DNA of 64,000 nucleotides from Parapedobacter pyrenivorans (GTDB lineage Bacteria; Bacteroidota; Bacteroidia; Sphingobacteriales; Sphingobacteriaceae). Shown one piece after another: positions 18,481 through 25,675 of this stretch (positions are counted from its first letter, which is position 1; each line of letters starts with the position of its first letter). Under the pieces are notes generated by a model. It searched no databases, had not been told where the DNA came from, and saw nothing but the letters and a program-made list of their open reading frames with translations. The position numbers and the translations under genes were made by a program. The DNA lies in the NCBI RefSeq assembly GCF_014636865.1, contig NZ_BMER01000007.1, positions 6,921 to 70,920 on the forward strand, read 5' to 3'.

Positions 18481-19353
18481 ATGAACCAAAAGATGGTCCG
18501 GCAATACTTGGAAGAAACGACAAACGGGTGCTTTGTGATGCACAGCGGCAACAGCCTGTTTTCGGGGCAAGGCTTAAGCAATCCCGCCCCGCACCCCATC
18601 AATACCTTTGTTTTCAATAAAGGCGCGGAACAAAGCGTGGTCATTGACGAGATTCCCTATACGATGCCTGCGCAGAGCATCCTGCCCTTGGTATCCAACC
18701 AGCATTTCGTATTTGAGCATCCCGAAGCGCTGGTTGCCTGGCAGTTCAACCGCGAATTTTACTGCATCGTTAATCACGATGCCGAAGTGGGGTGTGTGGG
18801 CTTCCTGTTTTATGGTATCCACCATCCGATGTTCATCCGGTTGGATGCAGCGGATGTGAGCGACATAACTTATATGGAAGGTGTTTTTTCCACGGAGCTG
18901 ATGCTCCGGGATAATTTCCAGGGTGAAATGCTGCGGACGTTGTTGAAGCGGGTGATTATCAAAGCGACACGGATGGCGAAACAGCAATGCGAAAGCTATC
19001 GGCTGTTTCCGGATGAGAAAATGGACCTGATCCGCAATTATGCGTTGCTGGTAGAAATGCATTTCAGGCGGGAGCATGAGGTTAGTTTTTATGCGGATGC
19101 ATTGAATAAGGCGCCCAAGACACTGAGCAATGTTTTTGCATTGCTGAAGCAACCCACGCCTTCCACGGTAATCCGCAACCGGATCCTGCTTGAAGCCAAG
19201 CGGTACTTGCATTATACCGACAAGTCGGCCAAGGAAATCGCTTATGAGCTGGGTTTTGAAAACCCGGCGCATTTCAGCCGGTTTTTCAAGGCTAACGCCG
19301 GAAAGAATATTTCGGAATTTATCAAAAAGAGTTGCACACCCGCTTCGTTATGA
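18481..19353 (+). CDS. AraC-family transcriptional regulator
   Basis: This 290-residue protein has an N-terminal cupin-like sensory region (about 1-160) and a C-terminal double helix-turn-helix (about 195-288) with RILLEAKRYLHYTDKSAKEI and GFENPAHFSRFFKANAG. An ATG at 18481 is preferred over a TTG six codons earlier. It may regulate the spondin lipoprotein/peroxiredoxin pair upstream. The last 70 bases of its DNA-binding domain are repeated at 20090-20159 beyond the toxin-antitoxin genes with only synonymous changes, so a paralogue probably once stood next to it. Confidence 0.88.
   Translation: MNQKMVRQYLEETTNGCFVMHSGNSLFSGQGLSNPAPHPINTFVFNKGAEQSVVIDEIPYTMPAQSILPLVSNQHFVFEHPEALVAWQFNREFYCIVNHDAEVGCVGFLFYGIHHPMFIRLDAADVSDITYMEGVFSTELMLRDNFQGEMLRTLLKRVIIKATRMAKQQCESYRLFPDEKMDLIRNYALLVEMHFRREHEVSFYADALNKAPKTLSNVFALLKQPTPSTVIRNRILLEAKRYLHYTDKSAKEIAYELGFENPAHFSRFFKANAGKNISEFIKKSCTPASL
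19251..19320 (+). repeat. Direct repeat, copy 1 (AraC 3' end)
   Basis: These 70 bases code for the last recognition-helix region of the intact AraC gene. They match 20090-20159 at 67 of 70 positions by eye. The two copies enclose the PIN toxin/antitoxin pair. Confidence 0.9.
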
Positions 19354-19388
19354 TGTTGTACGGGGACTCAGTAGTTGAAAGCTGGGTA

Positions 19389-19757
19389 TTAAACGATTGG
19401 ATTGATGCAGTTTATTTCTGCTATCCGTTCAAAATCTTTTAAATTGCGGGTATATAAATCCAAGTGATGTATAATTGCTGTTGAGGCTATAACGCTGTCG
19501 CCCAACTTTAAGTTATATTGCTGTCGTATGTCAATCGCTTTGTCGAAAATTGCATTATCGGGAGCAATGATAGAGACGTAGCTAAATACGTCCAAGAAGT
19601 ACTTTTTATGAACATTTTTCAAACCATGGTAACCGAGCACCTCAACACGGGATATTTCAGAAACATGGCAAGAATCTTCTACCAGTAAGGCTCTTAGATA
19701 TTGAAAATCTTCTGAAAGTGAATAGATTATAATATTACTATCGATAAGAAATCCCAT
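19389..19757 (-). CDS. PIN-domain toxin of a type II toxin-antitoxin pair
   Basis: This 122-residue PIN-domain ribonuclease is of the VapC type. The expected acidic residues are present: D6 in FLIDSNIIIY, E39 in SRVEVLGY, D87 in LKLGDSVIA, and D108 in TRNLKDF. Such toxins cut RNA, often tRNA, when the antitoxin is lost. The gene starts 8 bases after the antitoxin gene, in the usual antitoxin-first order. The pair lies between two copies of an AraC 3' end, on the opposite strand, which suggests insertion by recombination. Confidence 0.87.
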   Translation of the reverse strand: MGFLIDSNIIIYSLSEDFQYLRALLVEDSCHVSEISRVEVLGYHGLKNVHKKYFLDVFSYVSIIAPDNAIFDKAIDIRQQYNLKLGDSVIASTAIIHHLDLYTRNLKDFERIAEINCINPIV

Positions 19758-19765
19758 AAGATGGT

Positions 19766-19996
19766 CTAGGAAAAAGGCAATTCACGGTCTTCCCGCTCAT
19801 TTCGTTCCCACTCAGCTGCATCGCCAAATGGATTTTCGCTCTTCGCTTTAAACTTTAAAATCCGGGTCTTTAACGCTTTTCGTTCTTTGTCGTCTGCACT
19901 GACCTCTCTGCGCTCAACACTCATATTCAATTTCTTTGCTAAGGCTAAGACTTTGGCAATACTCTGCTCGTTGCTGGATTTCAGAATTAATTCCAT
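19766..19996 (-). CDS. Antitoxin partner of the PIN toxin
   Basis: This small protein of 76 residues is charged. A beta/alpha N-terminal part (MELILKSSNEQSIAKVLALA) is typical of small Bacteroidota antitoxins that precede PIN toxins. The tail is rich in Lys, Glu and Arg (about 35-76) and could bind and block the toxin active site. No standard DNA-binding motif is evident, so autoregulation is uncertain. The assignment rests mainly on size, order and the 8-base spacing to the toxin. Confidence 0.75.
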   Translation of the reverse strand: MELILKSSNEQSIAKVLALAKKLNMSVERREVSADDKERKALKTRILKFKAKSENPFGDAAEWERNEREDRELPFS

Positions 19997-20089
19997 AGCT
20001 TTATCTATCGATATTTACAAAAGTAAAAAATGCGACTAACAAAAGCAAGGCTTTAATACTCTGGACTTACCCCGAAATTTAGAGGGCCG

Positions 20090-20159
20090 GGGTTTTGAAA
20101 ACCCGGCGCATTTCAGCAGGTTTTTCAAAGCTAATGCCGGAAAGAATATTTCGGAATTT
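20090..20159 (+). pseudogene. Truncated AraC 3' end (direct repeat, copy 2)
   Basis: This fragment encodes GFENPAHFSRFFKANAGKN in the same frame as the intact AraC gene. It differs from copy 1 at three bases, all silent (CGG/AGG Arg, AAG/AAA Lys, AAC/AAT Asn). That pattern means it descends from a gene that was still under selection, not from a simple slippage copy. Nothing of the gene upstream survives; the reading frame runs on for a few codons and then loses similarity. Confidence 0.75.
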
Positions 20160-20175
20160 GCCAGAATGCAACATA

Positions 20176-20222
20176 AACATGTACGAGTTTCTGGTATATT
20201 ACACATTTTTATGTACGAGTTT
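20176..20222. repeat. GTAC-centred repeats next to the AraC remnant
   Basis: AAACATGTACGAGTTT at 20176-20191 is an imperfect palindrome of form AAACnnGTACnnGTTT. ATGTACGAGTTT recurs at 20211-20222, 32 bases after the first copy. A relative (AAACTTGTACGCGTTT) lies at 21976-21991 before an AraC-like pseudogene. Confidence 0.55.
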
Positions 20223-20232
20223 GGTTGAAGGT

Positions 20233-20712
20233 TTACGCCATCCCCGCCATCGCACCAGACAGCGAAGCAATCAGGTAGTTTGCCGCGTATAGGGCAACCA
20301 TGATTACCAAAGCAGCTGGCGGCTCACTGCCGAACGTAATCCCGAAATCGTAGTTGAGGTGATTCCAGTTGATTTTCGGATCAAACGCAATCAGCTGTTC
20401 GCCATCCCGGTTTTTGACGGTGTACGTATCGTGGAGGATGCCCTGGGCTTTGAGGGTATACGCCTGGCCGTCATGGAACGCAAACACGATCCGGCCGCGC
20501 CAGTCCATGTGCAAGGTGGCTATTTCCGCCCCGCCTTCCGATATGCTGATCCGCGTGCCGAAAATGCCGACCGGTTTGATGGCATACACGCGGGCGTCGG
20601 CGAGCTTGATTTCGGCGCTCAGGAATAGCCGGTTTCTGTAAACCAGTTCGCCTAGCGGCTGGCCGTCCGCGGTAAGGCGGAAGGTGGTGCTGTCTGTTAA
20701 TTTTACTTCCAT
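20233..20712 (-). CDS. Uncharacterised protein downstream of an ECF sigma operon
   Basis: The 159-residue protein from the ATG at 20712 is read as a beta-rich domain of the LURP/tubby-like (phospholipid-scramblase-like) style. Strands such as FRLTADGQPLGELVYRNRLF and KPVGIFGTRISISEGGAEIA are followed by a hydrophobic C-terminal helix (AALVIMVALYAANYLIASL) that may anchor it in the membrane. A longer frame to 20802 only reads into the neighbour. It follows the membrane protein gene by two bases and is third in the sigma-factor operon. The function is unknown; the fold suggestion is tentative. Confidence 0.65.
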   Translation of the reverse strand: MEVKLTDSTTFRLTADGQPLGELVYRNRLFLSAEIKLADARVYAIKPVGIFGTRISISEGGAEIATLHMDWRGRIVFAFHDGQAYTLKAQGILHDTYTVKNRDGEQLIAFDPKINWNHLNYDFGITFGSEPPAALVIMVALYAANYLIASLSGAMAGMA

Positions 20713-20714
20713 GG

Positions 20715-21365
20715 TTATGCTTCGTGTTGTAAGGTTTCCATTTCGGCAAGGGTGCGCTTCAGTCTGCTGAATACACGGCCGTACATCAGCCGCACATCCC
20801 ATTTGTAAATCCGGTCGGAAAACCAGAACATGAGCAGGACGACCGCTCCGGCGATGGCCAGCGCAGCGATGGGCACATTGCCGATAACGGTTAGCTCCGG
20901 AAACTTCTCACGGATTTTGGCGCCCGGTCCCTCCGGTCCGTTCCATGCGGACCAGACTATGCTTAGGGCAATCAGAAAATAGAGCGGATACGAGAAGCGC
21001 GCTACTTTCACGCTCCGGGCCAGTACGTCGTTGAGCCATTGATCGAATGCCCGGAGGTATGCCAGGCTGGTGGCGCCCTGATCTAGCGTGGACAGGCCAC
21101 GGAGCTGCCGGTGGTTGTACCATGCCGTAAGCAGCAGCAATGCAGACACGGCAAGCCCCTGCCAAAGCGCATGCACCGCATAGGAGATGACGGGCAACAC
21201 AATCGCTAAGACGATGATCAGCACAAAGTTGATGCGGAACATCCGTTTCACCCGGTCAACGACATGGATGGATTTCCGGTTGTACAGGTCGTTTATTTGC
21301 GGAGCGACCAGCTGCTTTTCATTCAGAAAGCCTTCTTTCCAAATGGTTTCAATCGAATTCTTCAT
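20715..21365 (-). CDS. Membrane protein encoded with an ECF sigma factor, candidate anti-sigma factor
   Basis: This 216-residue protein has a soluble N-terminus of about 44 residues and then four predicted membrane helices (about 45-64, 66-84, 122-142 and 165-188). It overlaps the 3' end of the ECF sigma gene by 17 bases, the usual place for an anti-sigma factor. No zinc-binding anti-sigma motif (HxxxCxxC) is present, so any sigma binding would use another fold. Family assignment is not possible by eye. Confidence 0.6.
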   Translation of the reverse strand: MKNSIETIWKEGFLNEKQLVAPQINDLYNRKSIHVVDRVKRMFRINFVLIIVLAIVLPVISYAVHALWQGLAVSALLLLTAWYNHRQLRGLSTLDQGATSLAYLRAFDQWLNDVLARSVKVARFSYPLYFLIALSIVWSAWNGPEGPGAKIREKFPELTVIGNVPIAALAIAGAVVLLMFWFSDRIYKWDVRLMYGRVFSRLKRTLAEMETLQHEA

Positions 21366-21843
21366 GGAGTATTTTCTTTAAACGTTCTTTAATCCGGCTC
21401 ACGCGGACACCGATATTGTTTGCATTGGTGCCAAGCACCTCGGCGATTTCCGGATACGATTTTTCATCGAGATACAGCAGGATCAATGCCCGGTCGACTT
21501 CGGACAATCGCTTGATGGCCGCATACAATTGGTTGAGTGGCTCGTTGTCGAAAGCCCGGTTATTAACGGTGGCCACATCCGGCAGCACATCCGGAGTAAT
21601 ATACCGCCGCGCGTTGGTTTTCTGTTTTTTGAGTAGCGTGAGGCACACGTTTAACGAAACGCGATATACCCACGTAGACCAGGTGCACTGTTCGCGGAAA
21701 TTAGCCTTGCTCCGCCAGATTTGCAGGCATACCTCCTGGTAATAATCTTCAAAGTCTTCCTGCGAATGCGTATATGCCCGGCAGATCTTGATGATGATGG
21801 CGGCGAAAGGTAAAATCGATGTTTGGTAAAAATCTGTACTCAC
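21349..21843 (-). CDS. ECF RNA polymerase sigma factor
   Basis: This 164-residue sigma-70-family protein has region 2 (about 20-75) with DFEDYYQEVCLQIWR and TWVYRVSLNVCL. Region 4 (about 105-160) has LSEVDRALILLYLDEKSYPE followed by a helix-turn-helix (LGTNANNIGVRVSRIKERLKK). It lacks regions 1 and 3, as usual for ECF factors. The start appears to be GTG at 21843. It leads an operon with a membrane protein and an uncharacterised protein. Its sequence is not close to the two ECF factors near 55 kb. Confidence 0.88.
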   Translation of the reverse strand: MSTDFYQTSILPFAAIIIKICRAYTHSQEDFEDYYQEVCLQIWRSKANFREQCTWSTWVYRVSLNVCLTLLKKQKTNARRYITPDVLPDVATVNNRAFDNEPLNQLYAAIKRLSEVDRALILLYLDEKSYPEIAEVLGTNANNIGVRVSRIKERLKKILHEEFD

Positions 21844-21975
21844 GTTGTTTGCTGCTGCATGCTTTCCTTAGTTAGTGGCTCCACCTGATCAAACTTTACA
21901 CTTCCTTTGTTTTTTTCCTTTCCCGAGCCGACGCCGTTTTAAAGGGATAAGCTGATCCAATACTCAAGATACATA

Positions 21976-22019
21976 AACTTGTACGCGTTTCTTGAATTAA
22001 TTTTTCATGACTACCTTTG
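21976..22019 (+). promoter_or_regulatory. Promoter and GTAC-centred palindrome before an AraC-like pseudogene
   Basis: TTG at 21992-21994, 17 bases and TACCTTTG at 22012-22019 match the Bacteroidota promoter form. AAACTTGTACGCGTTT (21976-21991) lies directly upstream. The wider stretch 21971-21994 matches 20171-20194 at 21 of 24 positions. The ATG at 22026 is only 6 bases past the -7 element, so the mRNA would be leaderless. Confidence 0.5.
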
Positions 22020-22025
22020 AGGGTG

Positions 22026-22392
22026 ATGGAATTCCACAGATTCGCTCCAATACCGCCGCTAGTTCCTTATGTGCAGTATTTCTGGACATTGGCCAATGCT
22101 GACGAGATACCGGCACCCTACACCTTTACCACCATTGCTGATGGCTTACCGGGGCTGATTTTCCATCGGGGTACCCCCGAAATTGTTTTCACGGATTTGT
22201 CAATTTCAGGCCGCCATGCAGCAATTTCGCGAAGGCGGATCGAATCGATTTACCGACTTGGCGTTTGCACATGGCTATGCCGACCAGCCGCATTTCATCC
22301 GCACATTTAAGGCCTTTGTTGGTTACTCACCACGGCACTTCGCACGTGCTTTCGCCGAACAGCTACCCAATTTCCCCCATTTAATCAGCTGA
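22026..22392 (+). pseudogene. AraC-family regulator pseudogene with internal deletion
   Basis: The first about 55 codons read an N-terminal domain typical of some AraC regulators (FAPIPPLVPYVQYFWTL ... GLIFHRG). Near 22200 the frame changes and the last about 60 codons read an AraC-type DNA-binding end (FTDLAFAHGYADQPHFIRTF, then GYSPRHFARAF). A normal protein would have about 150 more residues between them. So the centre is deleted and the join is out of frame. The promoter-like sequence upstream is still intact. Confidence 0.7.
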
Positions 22393-22421
22393 GTTTCCCA
22401 CGGTGGTAAACTAAAAGAAAA

Positions 22422-22470
22422 ACTTGCGCAAGTGAATGCTTGCTCTTATATTTGCAAGTATATACTTGCA
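22422..22470 (+). promoter_or_regulatory. Promoter with two palindromic operators before the ArsR-SRPBCC operon
   Basis: TATATTTG (22447-22454) is a perfect -7 element. ACTTGCGCAAGT (22422-22433) is a 12-bp palindrome whose TTG (22424-22426) lies 20 bases upstream, as a -33 element would. TGCAAGTATATACTTGCA (22453-22470) is an 18-bp palindrome overlapping the -7 element and ending 4 bases before the ATG. Both palindromes use the same half-site ACTTGC/GCAAGT in different spacing. This is a good candidate for autoregulation by the encoded ArsR protein. Confidence 0.75.
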
Positions 22471-22474
22471 TATT

Positions 22475-22825
22475 ATGGAAGCCCGAAGGGATGTTTTTCA
22501 AGCCATAGCTGACCCGACACGCAGGGCAATCATCGGGATGATTGCCAAGCAACCGACCAACGTGAATACCATCGCTGAGCAGTTCGACGTTAGTCGCCAG
22601 GCGATTTCCCTGCACTTAAAGATACTTGCCGAATGTGGCCTGTTGGCGATGAAGCAGCAGGGACGCGAGCGCATCTGCGAAGCCAAGTTGGATAAGCTTG
22701 CGGAGGTAAACGAGTGGATAGCACAATACAGGCAATTCTGGGCACAGAAACTGGACGCCCTGGAAAATTACCTGAACGGCATTAGTGATAGTAGTCATGC
22801 GGACGATAAACTAAAAATACGATGA
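22475..22825 (+). CDS. ArsR-family transcriptional repressor
   Basis: This 116-residue winged helix-turn-helix protein carries the ArsR opening ARRDVFQAIADPTRRAIIGM and the recognition helix region FDVSRQAISLHLKILAECGL. No metal-binding ELCVC motif is present, as in the ArsR subgroup that pairs with SRPBCC proteins. The ATG at 22475 is chosen because the upstream extension would be the promoter/operator. Its stop overlaps the next gene's start (ATGA), so the repressor and the two SRPBCC proteins are coupled. Confidence 0.9.
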   Translation: MEARRDVFQAIADPTRRAIIGMIAKQPTNVNTIAEQFDVSRQAISLHLKILAECGLLAMKQQGRERICEAKLDKLAEVNEWIAQYRQFWAQKLDALENYLNGISDSSHADDKLKIR

Positions 22826-23772
22826 AAGCTCCATTAGGAAAATTAGCAAAGGAAAAGGACGGCTATCAAGTCGTTTTCGAACGGGTGTTCAATCACCCCA
22901 TTGAAAAGGTTTGGAATGCCATCACCAACCCTGAGGAACTGAAATTCTGGTTTACGGATATCAAACTGGATTTCCGGCCGGGGGGTGCCATCACGTTTCA
23001 GTTCAGGGATGAGGAAAAGACCGCGTCTTATGGCGAGATCGTGGTCATTGAACCGCCCAACCGGTTTGCGTGGACATGGGAGGGTGAGCTGGCCGTTTGG
23101 GAATTGGCCGCGCGGGACGAACACACGACACGGTTGGTCTTCACGTATAGCAAGCTGACGGCAGATTATGCGGTAAACGCCCCTGCTGGTTTCCACGACT
23201 TGCTTGATCTGCTGGCAGAACGGCTTGATGGTAGCGAAAAAATGTACCCATTTGGCGTAGCGGATACGGCTGGTGAGCACAATAAGGCGCAGGTCCATTA
23301 TGCCGACGCCGCCTATGCGGCCTATCCTGAACTCCTGAAACATCAACCGGTAGTGGTTGAAAAAGTGCTTGATAAGCCTGTTGAACAGGTTTGGCGGGCC
23401 ATTGCCGACAAAGCTCAGCTAAAACAGTGGTACTTTGATCTAGATGACTTTAAACCCGAAGTCGGTTTCCACTTCACGTTCCCGGGCCAGGGCCATAAGG
23501 GAGCACAGTACATCCACCGGTGTACCGTTACCGAGGTGGTTCCCCAAAAGAAGCTGCAATACAGCTGGCAATATGAAGGGCATCCCGGTTATTCACTGGT
23601 GACATTCGAACTGGCTGAAATGGGAAATAAAACGAAGCTGAAACTTACTCATCACGGACTGGAAACCTTCCCGCAGGACAATGCCGATTTTGCATGGAAG
23701 AGCTTCACGGGGGGCTGGAATGAAATCATCGGCAAAATGCTGCCGGATTTTTTGAATAACGTAAATAGATAA
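22822..23772 (+). CDS. Tandem SRPBCC (AHSA1-like) domain protein
   Basis: This 316-residue protein has two START/SRPBCC domains, about 15-135 and 170-310. Each opens with the AHSA1 pattern: VFERVFNHPIEKVWNAITNP in the first, VVEKVLDKPVEQVWRAIADK in the second, followed by W[FY].D and a hydrophobic-pocket strand. AHSA1-like proteins bind hydrophobic ligands; no enzymatic residue can be named. It starts within the arsR stop codon. The repressor may respond to a ligand that these proteins bind, a common but unproven idea for ArsR/SRPBCC pairs. Confidence 0.88.
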   Translation: MKAPLGKLAKEKDGYQVVFERVFNHPIEKVWNAITNPEELKFWFTDIKLDFRPGGAITFQFRDEEKTASYGEIVVIEPPNRFAWTWEGELAVWELAARDEHTTRLVFTYSKLTADYAVNAPAGFHDLLDLLAERLDGSEKMYPFGVADTAGEHNKAQVHYADAAYAAYPELLKHQPVVVEKVLDKPVEQVWRAIADKAQLKQWYFDLDDFKPEVGFHFTFPGQGHKGAQYIHRCTVTEVVPQKKLQYSWQYEGHPGYSLVTFELAEMGNKTKLKLTHHGLETFPQDNADFAWKSFTGGWNEIIGKMLPDFLNNVNR

Positions 23773-23776
23773 AGTC

Positions 23777-24250
23777 ATGGAAAATACGAAGTTACCGATG
23801 GTAGAAACCCAAATGATGATCAGGAAGCCCGTCGCAATCGTTTTTGAAGCATTCATTGACCCGGCTGTAACCACCAAATTCTGGTTTACCAAATCCAGCG
23901 GAAAACTGGAGCCGGGCAGGACGGTTACCTGGGGATGGGAAATGTACAACGTAGCTAGTGATGTGCGGGTAAAGGAAATCATTCCCAACGAGAAAATCTC
24001 CATCGAATGGGACAACACGCCAGGTACCACAACCACGGTTGATTTTGAGTTTACGGCCCTGACCACTGACACCACCTATGTGGTGATCAAAAATTACGGC
24101 TTCCATCAAACCGGTGATGAACTGATCGAAGCCATCAAGGACAATACCGGCGGATTCACCACCGTACTGGACGGACTGAAAGCCTGGCTGGAATTCGGTA
24201 TCGAATTGAGCTTAGTAAGGGACAAGTTTCCCAATACGCCACAAAAATGA
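23777..24250 (+). CDS. SRPBCC (AHSA1-like) domain protein
   Basis: This 157-residue protein has one START/SRPBCC domain. It opens VETQMMIRKPVAIVFEAFID, then has KFWFTKSSGKLEPGRTVTW and a C-terminal helix with GFTTVLDGLKAWLEFGIEL. It lies 4 bases after the tandem SRPBCC gene and belongs to the ArsR-controlled operon. The ligand is unknown. A 25-codon open frame overlaps its stop. Confidence 0.88.
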   Translation: MENTKLPMVETQMMIRKPVAIVFEAFIDPAVTTKFWFTKSSGKLEPGRTVTWGWEMYNVASDVRVKEIIPNEKISIEWDNTPGTTTTVDFEFTALTTDTTYVVIKNYGFHQTGDELIEAIKDNTGGFTTVLDGLKAWLEFGIELSLVRDKFPNTPQK

Positions 24251-24324
24251 TGGACATGAAAAATCAAATCGCTACATTACTGCAACTACGGATGCAGTCC
24301 GAGATTCGTTTGGATCTCCAATAA
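24247..24324 (+). CDS. Possible 25-codon peptide or remnant at the operon end
   Basis: An ATG overlaps the stop of the SRPBCC gene (ATGA) and opens a 25-codon frame (MMDMKNQIATLLQLRMQSEI...). The coupling suggests translation, but the product is too short to recognise. It could be the stump of a lost fourth gene. Confidence 0.25.
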   Translation: MMDMKNQIATLLQLRMQSEIRLDLQ

Positions 24325-24361
24325 AACCCACTGACACCCAGCTTTCCTGAAGGGTGTTTAT

Positions 24362-24421
24362 GCAACATAGTTGCGAAAGTTGAGAAAATCATTGTTGTTT
24401 TAAAAGTTTTAATGCAACTTT
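24362..24421 (+). promoter_or_regulatory. Inverted repeat and weak promoter before the histidine-rich genes
   Basis: GCAACATAGTTGC (24362-24374) is a 5-bp inverted repeat around ATA. CAACTTTG (24414-24421) matches TAnnTTTG at seven of eight positions, with TTG about 16 bases upstream. TGCAAC recurs at 24412-24417. Zinc-responsive Zur sites in Bacteroidota are A/T-rich repeats with TGCAAC/GTTGCA cores, so a metal-linked operator is plausible. The fit to Zur is from memory of the motif class. Confidence 0.4.
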
Positions 24422-24433
24422 GATGCAAAATTT

Positions 24434-24787
24434 ATGAGGCGTTATTTTCAGCTATCGGAAGTATTGATGCGTATCGTTGCGATGGCCGTACTCGTTGCGG
24501 TTGTCGGCATTTCGCTGATGCGGGCCACGCATACGCATGCTCACGAAAAAGAACAGGTTGAAGATCATAACCATCACAACCCTGATCATACGTCGGATTG
24601 TGATTTTTGTGCGTGCTACGTCCATTTCGCCCCAAAGGAAGCCGGTGCCCGCGTATCCTTTACGTTTTCCATCCCTGCTCGTTCGTTCGTTGCGCAGCTA
24701 GGGCAGCTTAGCCATAGAAAGATCTGCACTGGGCCCCGAAACCAATACATCAACAAGGGACCGCCAGCCAGTTCCAACCTGATTTAA
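24434..24787 (+). CDS. Small membrane-anchored histidine-rich protein
   Basis: This 117-residue protein has one N-terminal membrane segment or uncleaved signal (about 10-30, VLMRIVAMAVLVAVVGISL). A histidine-rich patch follows (THTHAHEKEQ and DHNHHNPDH, about 33-52) with DCDFCACYVHF, two near cysteines. These could bind zinc or copper at the periplasmic face. Similar small proteins in Bacteroidota often sit before metal-uptake receptors, but no receptor gene is here. The function is inferred from composition and from the histidine-rich lipoprotein downstream. Confidence 0.6.
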   Translation: MRRYFQLSEVLMRIVAMAVLVAVVGISLMRATHTHAHEKEQVEDHNHHNPDHTSDCDFCACYVHFAPKEAGARVSFTFSIPARSFVAQLGQLSHRKICTGPRNQYINKGPPASSNLI

Positions 24788-24916
24788 CCATTCCCCGTTA
24801 ATCAGTACATCAAATTCTTATCGGTCGTTTTTTCCGACGTGACCATAGCTAGGTGACGGCAGGAGAGATGTGTCCATTAGTCAATCCATTATCTCACAAT
24901 AAAAATCAAATTACAA

Positions 24917-25618
24917 ATGAAAAAGCAAAACAAATTAGTAGCATTTGCCTGGGTAGCCTGTGCGTTCTTTTTACTGGCATCCTGTAACAAAGACGACGGC
25001 GGCGAACCGATCCCCGGGGGCATCCAACGGGCGGAATTGATCCTCACCGAAGTGAGCGGCGAAACGGTGGAAGCGCACGGCGACCATTTCCATGGCCTGG
25101 ATGGCGGCACGGAGGGCGAATCGATCGTAATCAAATTTGACGGAAACGGCACCGCCACGGCCAACGGTCACCTGCACCTGGAGGTCGACGCTGCCTACAA
25201 AATTGAGCTGAAAGCGTGGGATTACACCGGCAAAGAGGTACAGAATGATTTCATTGCGAACAAGGCGACCGCCGACCTGCACAAAGCGTTTCTGATCGGC
25301 GGGGATTTTATCCTGAATCCGGATTCTGACGACGAAAGCGGGGCCATCTTCCAGCCGCGTGAACAAACCTACGGCGATGGTGCTGCCGTGGAGGGGAAAT
25401 ACGAAACGACGGGTATCCTGAGCTACTTTACCATTGGGCATGACAACGAAGGGCCAACCAAGGCGGTGACCTACGTGCTGCGCAAGCTGAACGCGGGTGT
25501 AAAGGCAACGATTGAACGCACGGACTGGAACCGCGACGATTACGCATCGGCTTTTGCGGGCGAAAATGTGCTTGAACTGAAATTCGAGATCCATGCCGAA
25601 CACGGGCACGATCACTAA
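24917..25618 (+). CDS. Histidine-rich lipoprotein, putative metal binder
   Basis: A lipoprotein signal ends LLASC (Cys23). The mature part is beta-rich with histidine clusters at the start (EAHGDHFHGLDGG, about 54-66), a NGHLHLEV strand and an HAEHGHDH tail at the very C-terminus. This fits a surface or periplasmic lipoprotein that binds zinc or a similar metal. The pairing with the preceding histidine-rich protein and the repeat upstream supports one metal-related unit. A good terminator follows directly. Confidence 0.7.
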   Translation: MKKQNKLVAFAWVACAFFLLASCNKDDGGEPIPGGIQRAELILTEVSGETVEAHGDHFHGLDGGTEGESIVIKFDGNGTATANGHLHLEVDAAYKIELKAWDYTGKEVQNDFIANKATADLHKAFLIGGDFILNPDSDDESGAIFQPREQTYGDGAAVEGKYETTGILSYFTIGHDNEGPTKAVTYVLRKLNAGVKATIERTDWNRDDYASAFAGENVLELKFEIHAEHGHDH

Positions 25619-25638
25619 TTGACTGTTGTGTGTTTGTA

Positions 25639-25673
25639 GGGGTGATGGATGTTTTTTCTATCACCCCTTTTTT
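25639..25673 (+). terminator. Rho-independent terminator after the lipoprotein gene
   Basis: GGGGTGAT and ATCACCCC form a perfect 8-bp stem with a 13-base loop, followed by six T residues. Confidence 0.85.
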
Positions 25674-25675
25674 AT

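Noticed and set aside
19251-20159. Transposon or integron explanation for the repeat-flanked toxin pair
   Set aside because: No transposase, terminal inverted repeats or attC-like site was seen; the repeats are coding AraC ends.
24334-24360. ACACCC/GGGTGT hairpin as terminator of the ArsR operon
   Set aside because: The loop is long and only three T residues follow; not convincing.
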